From Virgibacillus_R byunsanensis (GTDB lineage: Bacteria; Bacillota; Bacilli; Bacillales; Amphibacillaceae): 64,000 bases of DNA. Location: the NCBI RefSeq assembly GCF_042675965.1, contig NZ_JBHTKJ010000039.1:1-64000 (forward strand), read 5' to 3'. Of this stretch, positions 34,050-43,338 are shown in pieces. Made by a program: the position numbers and the translations under genes. Each line of letters starts with the position of its first letter. The first letter of the stretch is position 1. Below the pieces are notes generated by a model. That model had not been told where the DNA came from, did no database searches, and saw only the letters and a list, made by a program, of their open reading frames with translations.

Positions 34050-34865
34050 TCAGCAAATAATTGCTTTTTCAATCGTAGCCGTTTGTAAGTTTTCAATCGT
34101 TTTTTCGAAAATACTCTCCGCAATTTCAGTAAATATATCCAATTCACCAGTTGTATAAAATCGATGCTCAGGAGTATGAGACCGTTTATTCAATAGCTGG
34201 TGAACATCAAGGATAGTACTAGTTTCTCGTGCTGTTTCTTCACTTGAAGATATAATAGTTACATGTGAACCGATAAACGCTTGTATGGTATCCTTTAATA
34301 GAGGATAGTGTGTGCATCCAAGAATTAATGTATCTATGTGATTGTTTTGCTTCATTGACAATAATGATTCTTCAACTACTTGTTCTGCTTGTTCTCCAGT
34401 TACAATGCCTTGCTCAACCATCGGAACGAACATGGGACATGCTAATGAATTAACGTGTATCCGAGAATTAATACTTTTTAGTGCTTCTGTATAGGCATTG
34501 CTTCGAATTGTTCCTTCTGTACCAATTACACCTATATGATTATTACTCGTAAATTTTATGGCCGCCCTAGACCCCGGTTGAATAACTCCTATAACAGGAA
34601 TATTCAATTTTTGTTTAAGCTCTGATAATGTGAAAGCTGTGGCGGTATTACAGGCAACCACTAATATCTTTATTTGTTTTTTCAACAGGAAATCAACCAT
34701 TTCCCAAGTAAACTTTTTAACTTCTTCTTTTGATCTAGGGCCATAAGGGCACCTGAGTGTATCACCTAAATAAATAAGTTTTTCATTTGGCAATTGGCGC
34801 ATAAGTTCATTCGCAACTGTCAACCCCCCTACCCCCGAGTCGATAACACCTATTGCTTGGTTCAA
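34050..34865 (-). CDS. racE: Glutamate racemase
   Basis: The product (271 aa) supplies D-glutamate for peptidoglycan. IGVIDSGVGGLTVANEL, the cysteine segments VVACNTATAFTL and ILGCTHYPLL are intact. I prefer a TTG at 34865 (AAGAGG 8 nt upstream, MNQAIGVIDSG); the ATG two codons earlier sits only 2 nt after that site. The upstream MarR gene ends 22 nt before, suggesting one transcript. Confidence 0.94.
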   Translation of the reverse strand: MNQAIGVIDSGVGGLTVANELMRQLPNEKLIYLGDTLRCPYGPRSKEEVKKFTWEMVDFLLKKQIKILVVACNTATAFTLSELKQKLNIPVIGVIQPGSRAAIKFTSNNHIGVIGTEGTIRSNAYTEALKSINSRIHVNSLACPMFVPMVEQGIVTGEQAEQVVEESLLSMKQNNHIDTLILGCTHYPLLKDTIQAFIGSHVTIISSSEETARETSTILDVHQLLNKRSHTPEHRFYTTGELDIFTEIAESIFEKTIENLQTATIEKAIIC

Positions 34866-34887
34866 AAACATCGCCTCTTCTATGCTG

Positions 34888-35340
34888 TTATTTTTCATTG
34901 ATGTTTTTCATCTGCTCATATAAAAATTCTAGTAATTCATTTAAAGTTCCTGTCTGTTCTCCGGAAAATTGCTCTAATACTTCACCTAAATATTCTTGTC
35001 GTTTGATGATTACTTCTTTAATCACTGATCTTCCTTTATCTAACACGTGTATTCGAACAACTCGGCGGTCGTTTAAATCACGCACTCTTTTAACGAGTTT
35101 ATTTTTTTCCATTCGGTCGACAAGATCTGTAGTCGTACTAAAAGCTAGACCATTTTTATTGGATAATTCTCCAATTGTTAGGTCGCCTTCTTCTGTCAAC
35201 CATTGTAAAGCAATGAATTGTGGTGAAGTTATAGGATAATTATTTAAAATTTTTCTCCCATTTTGTTTAATAGCACCAGAAATATAACGTAGTCGTTTCT
35301 CTATTTCAGCTATTGCTTCTGTGGATACATCTTCTTTCAA
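34888..35340 (-). CDS. MarR-family transcriptional regulator (YsmB-like)
   Basis: The product (150 aa) has the MarR winged helix: FIALQWLTEEGDLTIGELSN, then NGLAFSTTTDLVDRMEKNKLVKRVRD with the wing DRRVVRIHVLDKGR. A TTG start at 35340 follows GGGAGG at 8 nt; the frame is open 12 codons further. The place next to racE and gerE matches ysmB of B. subtilis. Ligand and targets are unknown. Confidence 0.88.
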   Translation of the reverse strand: MKEDVSTEAIAEIEKRLRYISGAIKQNGRKILNNYPITSPQFIALQWLTEEGDLTIGELSNKNGLAFSTTTDLVDRMEKNKLVKRVRDLNDRRVVRIHVLDKGRSVIKEVIIKRQEYLGEVLEQFSGEQTGTLNELLEFLYEQMKNINEK

Positions 35341-35686
35341 ACAGGTAACCTCCCAATATTCCCTATATTTAAGCATATTTTAACATACTTTTAGAAATAC
35401 AGTATTTAGTAATGTCTTTGTAGTATATTTTACTATCCTATTCAATTCCTTTATATTTGTTTTTTCAATATGTTGGTATTCATTATATTTCCATATATCT
35501 ATTATAACAAAAACAGTTCCATTCAATGTGCAAAAATGCCTCTACAAATAACAGTCATATTATTGCTGAATTAATCAGCTATCCCTTATATTTGTGCGCA
35601 CCGTTTACACTTAGCTTCATAAACTATATTGACTAAATAATTTCCCTTCATTATGCAGTTCTATGACAGCAAGGAGGGGTTAACAT
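35341..35686 (+). promoter_or_regulatory. gerE upstream region with sigma-K-like promoter
   Basis: The divergent MarR/gerE space holds CACC (35599-35602), a 15-nt spacer and CATAAACTA (35618-35626), fitting the sigma-K pattern of AC and CATAnnnTA. The start would fall about 50 nt before gerE. Nothing else is recognised here. Confidence 0.6.
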
Positions 35687-35911
35687 TTGAAGGACAACGA
35701 GTACAAACCGAAGCAATTATTAACAAAACGTGAAAAAGAGGTATTCGAACTCTTAGTACAAGACAAAACAACAAAGGAAATTGCCCAGGAATTGTTTATA
35801 TCTGAAAAAACTGTCCGTAACCACATTTCAAATGCTATGCAAAAATTAGGAGTCAAGGGGCGATCACAAGCTGTAGTAGAGCTCCTTCGCATGGGGGAAC
35901 TAAAGCTCTAA
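35687..35911 (+). CDS. gerE: GerE, late mother-cell transcription factor
   Basis: The product (74 aa, same length as B. subtilis GerE) is a stand-alone LuxR-type helix-turn-helix: LTKREKEVFELLVQDKTTKEIAQ, LFISEKTVRNHISNAMQKLGV. GerE activates and represses coat genes of the sigma-K regulon. The TTG start follows AAGGAGG at 9 nt. It is a single gene on the plus strand. Confidence 0.96.
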   Translation: MKDNEYKPKQLLTKREKEVFELLVQDKTTKEIAQELFISEKTVRNHISNAMQKLGVKGRSQAVVELLRMGELKL

Positions 35912-35913
35912 AA

Positions 35914-35946
35914 AAAAACCGGCTTTCTTATTGAAAGTCGGTTTTT
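35914..35946. terminator. Bidirectional terminator of gerE and the thioesterase gene
   Basis: AAAAACCGGCTTTC/GAAAGTCGGTTTTT with a 5-nt loop. The right arm overlaps the last codons of the leftward thioesterase gene. Confidence 0.85.
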
Positions 35947-36416
35947 GGCTTCTCGTCTTTTGATGAAATTATTTTTTTAAGAAGCTTTTCTTTCATAGAA
36001 TCACTTAGCGGAACTGGTTTACCTATTTCAGGATGAATATAAACTAATCTACCGCGTCCTGTTAAACATACATCACCTTTTTCGTCCATCGCCATGTAAT
36101 GTACATCAAACGACGTGTTACCTATATGATTTACTTTTACGTACAGCTTAATATGATCATTAAAAAATAGTTGTTTATGATAATCACATTGCAAATCTGC
36201 AACAATCGGTATTCCTTCATCATTTTGTTCATTTCCGAATAACCCTATTGATTTTAGAAACTCAATTCGGGCTTCTTCAAAATAAATAAAAGGTGAGACA
36301 TTATTTACATGACCAAACATGTCTGTCTCTGAAAACCGAATTTTTATTGGAACGTAAAACGAAAATTCAGATCTCCATGTTTCAATATCTTCAACATATG
36401 TAACTGATTTCAACAT
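35928..36416 (-). CDS. Acyl-CoA thioesterase, 4HBT hotdog fold (YsmA-like)
   Basis: The product (162 aa) has the hotdog signature IRFSETDMFGHVNNVSPFIYFEEARIEF, where the Asp of SETD is the 4HBT-type catalytic residue. It hydrolyses a thioester of unknown acyl chain. GGAGG lies 3 nt before the ATG at 36416 and 6 nt before the TTG at 36413, so the TTG may be the true start. It lies between gerE and sdhB as in B. subtilis. Confidence 0.85.
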   Translation of the reverse strand: MLKSVTYVEDIETWRSEFSFYVPIKIRFSETDMFGHVNNVSPFIYFEEARIEFLKSIGLFGNEQNDEGIPIVADLQCDYHKQLFFNDHIKLYVKVNHIGNTSFDVHYMAMDEKGDVCLTGRGRLVYIHPEIGKPVPLSDSMKEKLLKKIISSKDEKPKTDFQ

Positions 36417-36445
36417 AATCCTCCATTCCTTGCTTAGAAAAAGAA

Positions 36446-36477
36446 ATGACCCTTACCATATGTCTGGTAAGGGTCAT
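36446..36477 (-). terminator. Terminator of the sdh operon
   Basis: The stem ATGACCCTTACC/GGTAAGGGTCAT is followed on the leftward transcript by UUUCUUUUUCU. Confidence 0.88.
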
Positions 36478-36497
36478 GGTATTTTTACAACATATAA

Positions 36498-37262
36498 TTA
36501 GTGCGCATTATCGCTACCAAAGAAATTTTTAAATGATTGAATGTTTGTTGCACGGTTCATAGCTGCAATAGAAGTAGTTAAAGGAATCCCTTTAGGGCAA
36601 ACCTGAACACAGTTTTGTGCATTACCGCATCCAACCAGACCGCCTTCTTCCATTAGTCCTTCTAAACGTTCACTGGCATTCATTTCTCCTGTTGGATGTG
36701 CGTTGAACAAACGTGCTTGTGAAACGGCAGCAGGTCCAATAAAATCTGATTTATCATTCACATTAGGACAGGCTTCCAAGCATACTCCACATGTCATACA
36801 CTTTGATAGTTCATATGCCCATTGACGTTTCTTCTCAGGCATACGTGGACCTGGGCCTAAATCATGTGTACCATCAATTGGTATCCATGCTTTAACCTGT
36901 TTCAACGCATCAAACATACGTTCACGATCTACAATTAAATCACGAACTACTGGGAAAGTACTCATTGGTTCTAGGCGGATTGGCTGTTCTAGTTTATCAA
37001 CTAAAGCAGCACACGATTGTCTCGCTGTGCCGTTTATAACCATTGAACATGCTCCACAAACTTCCTCTAAACAGTTCATATCCCAATAAATTGGAGTAGT
37101 TTTTTCCCCATTTGCATTTACAGGGTTTTGACGAATTTCCATCAACCCGGAAATAACATTCATATTGGTACGATACGGAACATTGAAAGTTTCTTCATAA
37201 GGAGCAGATTCTGGACTGTCTTGTCGAGTTATAATAAACGTAACTGTTTTTTCTTCAGCCAT
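36498..37262 (-). CDS. sdhB: Succinate dehydrogenase iron-sulfur subunit
   Basis: The product (254 aa) has the 2Fe-2S ligands in NCLEEVCGACSMVINGTARQSC and the 4Fe-4S/3Fe-4S ligands in CMTCGVCLEACPN and CGNAQNCVQVCPKGIP. It passes electrons from SdhA to the cytochrome b subunit. It starts 2 nt after sdhA ends. Confidence 0.96.
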   Translation of the reverse strand: MAEEKTVTFIITRQDSPESAPYEETFNVPYRTNMNVISGLMEIRQNPVNANGEKTTPIYWDMNCLEEVCGACSMVINGTARQSCAALVDKLEQPIRLEPMSTFPVVRDLIVDRERMFDALKQVKAWIPIDGTHDLGPGPRMPEKKRQWAYELSKCMTCGVCLEACPNVNDKSDFIGPAAVSQARLFNAHPTGEMNASERLEGLMEEGGLVGCGNAQNCVQVCPKGIPLTTSIAAMNRATNIQSFKNFFGSDNAH

Positions 37263-37264
37263 AC

Positions 37265-39028
37265 TTACTTACCCCCTTCACTTTTTTTAGTATAGTCACG
37301 TAATCTTGGTGGAATTAGTGATGTATCTACATCCTCATAAGTTAAAGTAGGTGAATTCGTTTCACGATCAAAGGTAGCAATCGTTGTCTTTAACCATTCC
37401 TCATCATTACGATCCGGAAATTCAGGTTTATAGTGAGCTCCACGACTTTCATTACGATTGTAAGCTCCATTGGTGATCACACGTGCTAGATGAATCATGT
37501 TTCTAAGTTGTCTCGTAAACATGACACCTTGGTTACTCCAACGCGAAGTGTCGTTAATATTAATGTTTTCCCAACGATCCAATAGTTCTTTAAGTTTTTC
37601 GTCGGTTTTTAATAGTTTTTCATTATCACGAACAACTGTTACGTTATCTGTCATCCATTCACCCAACTCTTTATGGATTTGGTAAGCATTTTCGCTACCT
37701 TCCATTTTCATAAGAGCTTCAAACTTTTCTTGCTCTTCTTTCTCACGACTACTGAATAATTCTGGTGATAAATCATCAATATGCTTTTCCAAACCTTTTG
37801 TATATTTAATCGCATTAGGTCCGGCTACCATTCCGCCATAAATAGCTGACAATAGTGAATTTGCTCCTAAACGATTTCCGCCATGTTGTGAATAATCACA
37901 TTCACCTGCAGCAAAAATACCAGGGATATTGGTCATTTGATCATCATCAACCCATAATCCACCCATTGAATAGTGCACAGCTGGGAAAATTTTCATTGGA
38001 ACTTTTCGTGGGTCTTCCCCAACAAATTTTTCGTAAATCTCAATGATACCACCTAGCTTAACATCCAACTCTTTAGGGTCTTTGTGTGATAAATCAAGGT
38101 AAACCATATTCTCACCATTAATACCAAGCTTCTGGTTCACGCAAACGTCAAATATTTCCCGTGTAGCTATATCACGTGGTACTAAGTTACCATATGCTGG
38201 ATATTTCTCTTCTAAGAAATACCATGGTTCACCATCTTTATATGTCCATACACGACCACCTTCACCACGAGCCGACTCACTCATTAAGCGAAGTTTATCG
38301 TCACCAGGAATTGCTGTTGGATGTATTTGGATAAATTCACCATTTGCATACTTAGCACCCTGTTGATACAAGATACTCGCAGCAGAACCAGTGTTAATAA
38401 TGGAATTAGTTGATTTACCAAAAATAATCCCAGGTCCACCTGTAGCCAATATAGTTGCATCAGATGGGAATGATTTAATTTCATGTGTTGTAATATCCTG
38501 AGCTACAATCCCTCTACCTACGCCTTCTTCATCAATAATTGCTCCGACGAATTCCCAGCTTTCATATTTCGTAACTAATCCTTCAACTTCATAACGACGA
38601 ACCTGCTCATCTAATGCATATAATAATTGTTGTCCTGTAGTTGCCCCTGCATATGCTGTGCGGTGATGTTGAGTACCACCAAAACGACGAAAATCAAGCA
38701 ATCCTTCTGGTGTGCGGTTAAACATAACTCCCATACGATCCAACATATGTATAATACTTGGTGCTGCGTCAGTCATTGCTTTAACAGGTTTCTGGTTTGC
38801 TAAAAAGTCTCCACCATAAACTGTATCATCAAAGTGAATATCTGGGGAATCCCCTTCACCTTTTGTATTTACCGCACCATTGATACCACCTTGGGCACAT
38901 ACAGAGTGAGAGCGTTTTACAGGCACGATAGAAAACAGGTCTACACTAACCCCTGCTTCTGCAGCTTTTATTGTTGCCATAAGACCAGCTAGTCCTCCGC
39001 CAACAACAGCAATTTTTCGATTACTCAT
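37265..39028 (-). CDS. sdhA: Succinate dehydrogenase flavoprotein subunit
   Basis: The product (587 aa) oxidises succinate with covalent FAD. It shows the Rossmann VVGGGLAGLMATIKAAEAG, the FAD-histidine segment SVCAQGGINGAVN (HSVCAQGG), and the active-site HPTAIPG and SARGEGGRVW motifs. I chose the ATG at 39028 (AAAGGAG 11 nt upstream); a GTG four codons earlier overlaps the ribosome site. Confidence 0.96.
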   Translation of the reverse strand: MSNRKIAVVGGGLAGLMATIKAAEAGVSVDLFSIVPVKRSHSVCAQGGINGAVNTKGEGDSPDIHFDDTVYGGDFLANQKPVKAMTDAAPSIIHMLDRMGVMFNRTPEGLLDFRRFGGTQHHRTAYAGATTGQQLLYALDEQVRRYEVEGLVTKYESWEFVGAIIDEEGVGRGIVAQDITTHEIKSFPSDATILATGGPGIIFGKSTNSIINTGSAASILYQQGAKYANGEFIQIHPTAIPGDDKLRLMSESARGEGGRVWTYKDGEPWYFLEEKYPAYGNLVPRDIATREIFDVCVNQKLGINGENMVYLDLSHKDPKELDVKLGGIIEIYEKFVGEDPRKVPMKIFPAVHYSMGGLWVDDDQMTNIPGIFAAGECDYSQHGGNRLGANSLLSAIYGGMVAGPNAIKYTKGLEKHIDDLSPELFSSREKEEQEKFEALMKMEGSENAYQIHKELGEWMTDNVTVVRDNEKLLKTDEKLKELLDRWENININDTSRWSNQGVMFTRQLRNMIHLARVITNGAYNRNESRGAHYKPEFPDRNDEEWLKTTIATFDRETNSPTLTYEDVDTSLIPPRLRDYTKKSEGGK

Positions 39029-39055
39029 ACTAATGCTCACTCCTTTTACTTTATA

Positions 39056-39676
39056 TTAAACTCCATACGCGAATGTAATTAATGCTCTTACACCTATATA
39101 GCTAATAGCTAAGAACGTAATTAAAGAAACATATGTTACAATCTTTTGTGATCTTGGTGATTGCGCAAAGCCCCAAGAAACTAAAAAGCTCCATAATCCG
39201 TTTGCAAAATGGAATGTAGTTGAAAGTACACCCAAAATGTAGAACCAAAACATGAAAGGATTTGATAAAATATTTTCCATTAAGCTATAATCTAAATCTA
39301 CATTACCCATTCCAATTTGGACACGTGTTTCCCATACATGCCAAGCTATGAAAATCAACGTAACTACTCCTGTTACTCGTTGTATGTAAAACATCCAATT
39401 ACGAAAATAACCATAACGTTTCATATTATTTTTTGTAACAAAAACAATATAAACCCCTAAGATTGCATGAAATAAAATGGGTAGGAAAATAATAAATGTT
39501 TCCAATACAAGCCTAAATGGTAGGTCATGCATAAATCCTGCCGCTTTGTTAAAGCTCTCTTCACCGTACACAGCAAAATGATTCACCACTAAGTGTTGAA
39601 TCAAGAAAATACCAATTGGAATTACTCCCAATAGTGAATGTAGTCTACGGTAAAAATATTCACGATGTTCAGTCAT
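39056..39676 (-). CDS. sdhC: Succinate dehydrogenase cytochrome b558 subunit
   Basis: The product (206 aa) has five membrane segments with haem-ligand histidines in HSLLGVIPIGIFLIQHLVVNH, LFHAILGVYI, FIAWHVWETRV and TTFHFANGLWSF. It anchors the complex and carries electrons to menaquinone. AAGGGGGG precedes the ATG. It is the first gene of sdhCAB. Confidence 0.95.
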   Translation of the reverse strand: MTEHREYFYRRLHSLLGVIPIGIFLIQHLVVNHFAVYGEESFNKAAGFMHDLPFRLVLETFIIFLPILFHAILGVYIVFVTKNNMKRYGYFRNWMFYIQRVTGVVTLIFIAWHVWETRVQIGMGNVDLDYSLMENILSNPFMFWFYILGVLSTTFHFANGLWSFLVSWGFAQSPRSQKIVTYVSLITFLAISYIGVRALITFAYGV

Positions 39677-39798
39677 GTGTTACCCCCCTTAATAATTATG
39701 TACTATTCATTCTAGTTGGCACAAAACTCTACACTATAATAGCATATCCTTACTTTATGTTAGTTATTGCTGAAAAATGTACGATTTGTGACATGTTT

Positions 39799-39827
39799 AT
39801 TGTACTTCTAACTACAAAAAGCGTCAA
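39799..39827 (-). promoter_or_regulatory. Sigma-A promoter of sdhCAB
   Basis: TTGACG (39822-39827), 17-nt spacer and TACAAT (39799-39804) on the minus strand, about 120 nt before sdhC. Confidence 0.75.
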
Positions 39828-39878
39828 GAAAACGGAATAGCTATTTTTTTATTTCGTGATTTTTCGCATCTTTTCTTA

Positions 39879-40266
39879 TGACTGTTTTTGCACGCATAGT
39901 TGCTTTTTTATCTTCATAGTTGATATATATAATGCGACGTAACTTATTCGTGAATTTGCTTTCTCGACACCGAGTGCTATACACCGCTTCGGCAGAACAC
40001 TTCGCTGATCATGGCGTTCTAATCATAGTAGGGAAAAAACACTTGGAATCTTGTTACATGACCTTTTTTTCTTGTACAGAAAGCTATTCTAAGCTGCGAA
40101 AAAGTGCGACACTCCTGGGGATCATATCAGCATGAAGAAGCTCACCAGCCACCCTAAGATGCGCGAAGTGTATTTCCAGAGCGAGTAACAGCACCATCCA
40201 TCATCTCAAGTTACGTCGCATTTTATATCTATTCTCTCAAAAGCAACAAATTTTACGAAAACAGCC
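39879..40266. repeat. Intact MITE-like element
   Basis: About 388 bp bounded by imperfect inverted repeats (TGACTGTTTTTGCACGCATAG at the left, its counterpart ending ACGAAAACAGCCT at the right). An exact 13-bp inverted repeat TGCGACGTAACTT (39933-39945) / AAGTTACGTCGCA (40208-40220) lies inside. No coding sequence. A second copy at 30664-32770 is split by the IS. It sits between sdhC and yslB. Confidence 0.85.
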
Positions 40267-40334
40267 TTTCTTATTTATCATTATCAGACAGAAAACTCCC
40301 TCTTCAAGCACGGAAGTAGTTCAAAGAAGAGTAC

Positions 40335-40363
40335 TTGCACAATTTGCAATTTATATAGATAAT
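40335..40363 (+). promoter_or_regulatory. Sigma-A-like promoter of yslB
   Basis: TTGCAC (40335-40340), 17-nt spacer, GATAAT (40358-40363), about 60 nt before yslB. Confidence 0.6.
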
Positions 40364-40421
40364 AAAACTAGTAATCTCTTAGGACAATATTAGCCTGATT
40401 ATATAAGAAAGGATGACATCT

Positions 40422-40859
40422 ATGTCAAAAAAACAAGAAAGAACATCCCTTAAACTTCTTGATGAACTCCATACATCTGGTGCTGGTTATGACGTTTTAC
40501 GTTATATAAGCTTACCTGAATTATTAGGGACTGAATCTACAACACTTTTGTATTTCATGGGGAAAAATCTTGCTAGAAAATTAGATATTAGTGTCGTTGA
40601 AGATATTTTTACAGTTTACGAAAAACTGGGTTGGGGTAAATTAGAACTTGTTAAAGATAAACGAAAAGAGATCATTTTCCATTTAATGTCCGATTCGGTT
40701 GCTCACCGTTTGAACGCTCCATTTAACACAGAATTCCGTTTTGAAGCAGGTTTTCTTGCAGAAGCTATGCAGCACTTATCTGGTAAACAGTGTGAATGTA
40801 CAGAAGAAATAAATAATAAAATACTGCAGGTGGAGTTTAGAGTAGTCTATACAGATTAA
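40422..40859 (+). CDS. yslB: YslB family protein (DUF2507)
   Basis: The product (145 aa) matches the V4R/DUF2507-type YslB of Bacillus: GAGYDVLRYISLPELLG, GKNLARKL, and FEAGFLAEAMQHLSGKQCEC. No catalytic motif is apparent; the function is unknown. The ATG at 40422 is 8-9 nt after AAAGG; an ATG three codons earlier overlaps that site. It is convergent with uvrC. Confidence 0.85.
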   Translation: MSKKQERTSLKLLDELHTSGAGYDVLRYISLPELLGTESTTLLYFMGKNLARKLDISVVEDIFTVYEKLGWGKLELVKDKRKEIIFHLMSDSVAHRLNAPFNTEFRFEAGFLAEAMQHLSGKQCECTEEINNKILQVEFRVVYTD

Positions 40860-40903
40860 ACAGTCCTATTCCATTACTGAAGAGTTAGATGCTGATACAT
40901 AAT

Positions 40904-40933
40904 TGGTACTGTTCCTCACCTAGAACAGTACCA
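40904..40933. terminator. Bidirectional terminator yslB/uvrC
   Basis: A perfect 11-bp stem TGGTACTGTTC/GAACAGTACCA with an 8-nt loop between the convergent genes. Confidence 0.8.
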
Positions 40934-40940
40934 TTCCTTA

Positions 40941-42725
40941 TTAGTTTTCTGCTTTATTTAAATGGGAAAGAATTTCCTCAGCTATATTACTCGGTATACC
41001 TAATTTCGTGATTGCTTGTAATGATGTACTTTTAATTTCCTCTACAGATTTGAAATGGTGAAGTAATAACTTTCTTCTTTTTTCACCAACACCAGGTATC
41101 TTATCCAGTTCTGATTGAAATAGGCTTTTTCCTCGAAGTTGACGGTGAAATGAAATTGCAAACCGATGTACTTCGTCTTGGATGCGCTGTACAAGGTAAA
41201 ATTCCTGCGATTTTCTAGATAACGAAATAATGGCAGGTGGAAATCCGTATAATAACTCACTTGTTTTATGCTTATCGTCTTTTGCTAACCCACATAATGG
41301 AATGCTCAAACCTAATTCATTTTCTAATACGTCCAAGGCTGCGCTCATTTGTCCTTTACCACCGTCAACCATAATAAGGTCTGGCAACGGTAACTGTTCT
41401 TTTAATACACGTGTGTATCTTCTACGAATAACTTCGCGCATTGTTTCATAATCATCAGGTCCCTGTACATCCCTTACCTTGTACTTTCGATACTCTTTTT
41501 TATTCGGCCTACCATCGATAAATACAACCATTGCTGAAACTGGATCAGTACCTTGTATATTTGAGTTATCGAATGCTTCTATTCGATGGGGCATCTCAAT
41601 ATGGAGTGCTTCACCAAGTCGTTCAACAGCTATAACCGTACGTTCTTCGTTCCGTTCTATAATTGAAAACTTTTCTTCCAAAGCAATTTTTGCATTTTCC
41701 ATTGCTAATTCTACTAATTCCTTTTTTCTTCCTCTAAAAGGAGTATGGACATCCATTTCCAATAATTCAGCTAGTAAATCAACATCAGTTCCAATCGGCA
41801 CTAAAATTTGCTTGGGTTTTAGGTGGTGTTGATGTAAATAAAAGCGCCCAATATAGCTGATAAAAGCATCAGTAGGATCATCAAATATCGGAAATATAGC
41901 AACATCCCGTTCAATAAGTTTTCCTTGGCGAATGAAGAAAACTTGTACACACATCCAGCCTTTATCATAACTGAAACCAAATAAATCTCGGTCCACACTA
42001 TCATTCAATGTCATTTTTTGTTGCTCCATTACTATTTCTATATGCTGTATCTGATCACGCATCTCCTTAGCACGTTCAAAATTCAACTGTTCGCTAGCCT
42101 CTAACATTTTATCCTTTAGACTCTTTTTAATATCCTTGTATCCACCATGTAAAAATGAGGATATGCTTTTCACAATATCTCTGTATGTTTCCACAGAAGG
42201 AGGCTGTTCACTGCATGCTAGACATTGGTCCATATGATAATACAAGCAAACCCGACCAGGCGGATTATTACATTTTTTTAAAGGATATAGTCGGTCTAAC
42301 AGTTTTTTGGTTTCCTTTGCAGATATAACATTTGGATAAGGTCCAAAATATTTACCCTTATCTTTTTTAACTTTTCGTGTAATAAGTAAACGGGGATGTC
42401 TCTCAGCGGTAATTTTCAAATAAGGATATGATTTATCATCTTTTAATAATACATTATATTTAGGGTCATATTTTTTAATTAAATTCATTTCCAATATGAG
42501 TGCTTCAATTTCGGAAGTTGTAACAATGTACTCAAAATCTTGAATTTCTTGTACAAGTCGCTGTGTTTTCATGTCATTTGCACCAGTGAAATAAGATCTA
42601 ATTCTATTTCTCAATAACTTAGACTTACCAACATAAATAATCGTATTGTTTTTATCTTTCATTAAATAACAACCTGGTTGAGTAGGAAGAACAGCTAGTT
42701 TTTCTTTAATTATTTGATTCATCAT
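40941..42725 (-). CDS. uvrC: Excinuclease ABC subunit C
   Basis: The product (594 aa) makes the dual incision in nucleotide excision repair. It has the GIY-YIG domain (GCYLMKDKNNTIIYVGKSK), UvrB-interacting UVR segment (LNFERAKEMRDQIQHIE near 205), the EndoV/RNase H-like domain (EAFDNSNIQGTDPV, IMVDGGKGQ) and C-terminal helix-hairpin-helix (IPGVGEKRRKLLL). Two consecutive ATGs are available at the start. Confidence 0.96.
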   Translation of the reverse strand: MMNQIIKEKLAVLPTQPGCYLMKDKNNTIIYVGKSKLLRNRIRSYFTGANDMKTQRLVQEIQDFEYIVTTSEIEALILEMNLIKKYDPKYNVLLKDDKSYPYLKITAERHPRLLITRKVKKDKGKYFGPYPNVISAKETKKLLDRLYPLKKCNNPPGRVCLYYHMDQCLACSEQPPSVETYRDIVKSISSFLHGGYKDIKKSLKDKMLEASEQLNFERAKEMRDQIQHIEIVMEQQKMTLNDSVDRDLFGFSYDKGWMCVQVFFIRQGKLIERDVAIFPIFDDPTDAFISYIGRFYLHQHHLKPKQILVPIGTDVDLLAELLEMDVHTPFRGRKKELVELAMENAKIALEEKFSIIERNEERTVIAVERLGEALHIEMPHRIEAFDNSNIQGTDPVSAMVVFIDGRPNKKEYRKYKVRDVQGPDDYETMREVIRRRYTRVLKEQLPLPDLIMVDGGKGQMSAALDVLENELGLSIPLCGLAKDDKHKTSELLYGFPPAIISLSRKSQEFYLVQRIQDEVHRFAISFHRQLRGKSLFQSELDKIPGVGEKRRKLLLHHFKSVEEIKSTSLQAITKLGIPSNIAEEILSHLNKAEN

Positions 42726-42777
42726 TATTCCATCCCTTTATTAAACTTCATGTCTATCATTATAATATGTAAAATAA

Positions 42778-42804
42778 TCCCTTGTCACATCACGTAACAA
42801 GGGA
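42778..42804 (-). terminator. Terminator of trxA
   Basis: The stem TCCCTTGT/ACAAGGGA is followed on the leftward strand by AUUAUUUU. Confidence 0.65.
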
Positions 42805-42839
42805 TTGATACTTCCGAAATATTAAGTTAATTAATTATC

Positions 42840-43154
42840 TTAAGCGTGTTTATTAATCAGATCAACAAGTGCTTCTTTTGGTTGAAAACCAATTACTTGA
42901 TCAACGACATTACCATCTTTAATTAATAATAATGTGGGAATACTCATAACGCCATATTTTCCAGCAGTTTCCTGGTTCTCATCAACGTCAAGTTTTACAA
43001 TTTGAACTTTATCTTCCATTTCACCATCAATTTCCTCTAGGACAGGAGCGATCATTTTACAAGGTCCACACCACGGTGCCCAAAAATCAGCTAATACTAA
43101 TCCTTCAGAAGTCTCTTCTGTGAAATTTTGATCGGTTACATTTACGATTGCCAT
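42840..43154 (-). CDS. trxA: Thioredoxin
   Basis: The product (104 aa) has the active-site FWAPWCGPCKMIAPV and the cis-proline segment VMSIPTLLL. It is the main cytoplasmic disulfide reductant. ATG at 43154 with GGAGG 7 nt upstream. It follows etfA after a terminator, as in B. subtilis. Confidence 0.97.
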   Translation of the reverse strand: MAIVNVTDQNFTEETSEGLVLADFWAPWCGPCKMIAPVLEEIDGEMEDKVQIVKLDVDENQETAGKYGVMSIPTLLLIKDGNVVDQVIGFQPKEALVDLINKHA

Positions 43155-43303
43155 TATTATTCCTCCAATCATCTTTAATTCTTAATTGAGTATATCATCT
43201 ATATTACTCCCTTGCTAACACTTTGCTTATACAAGTCAAAAGCATATCACCTTACAGGTTGTGATTACATTTCCTGAGTTTCAAGTTCTCCAAGAACCAA
43301 TTA

Positions 43304-43333
43304 AACGACCTGATCACGGATGATCAGGTCGTT
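43304..43333 (-). terminator. Terminator of etfA
   Basis: A perfect 13-bp stem AACGACCTGATCA/TGATCAGGTCGTT with a CGGA loop just after etfA. Confidence 0.8.
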
Positions 43334-43338
43334 CATTA

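Noticed and set aside
34872..34898. N-terminal extension of racE from ATG 34898
   Set aside because: There is no ribosome site, and the family N terminus begins at the downstream TTG/ATG.
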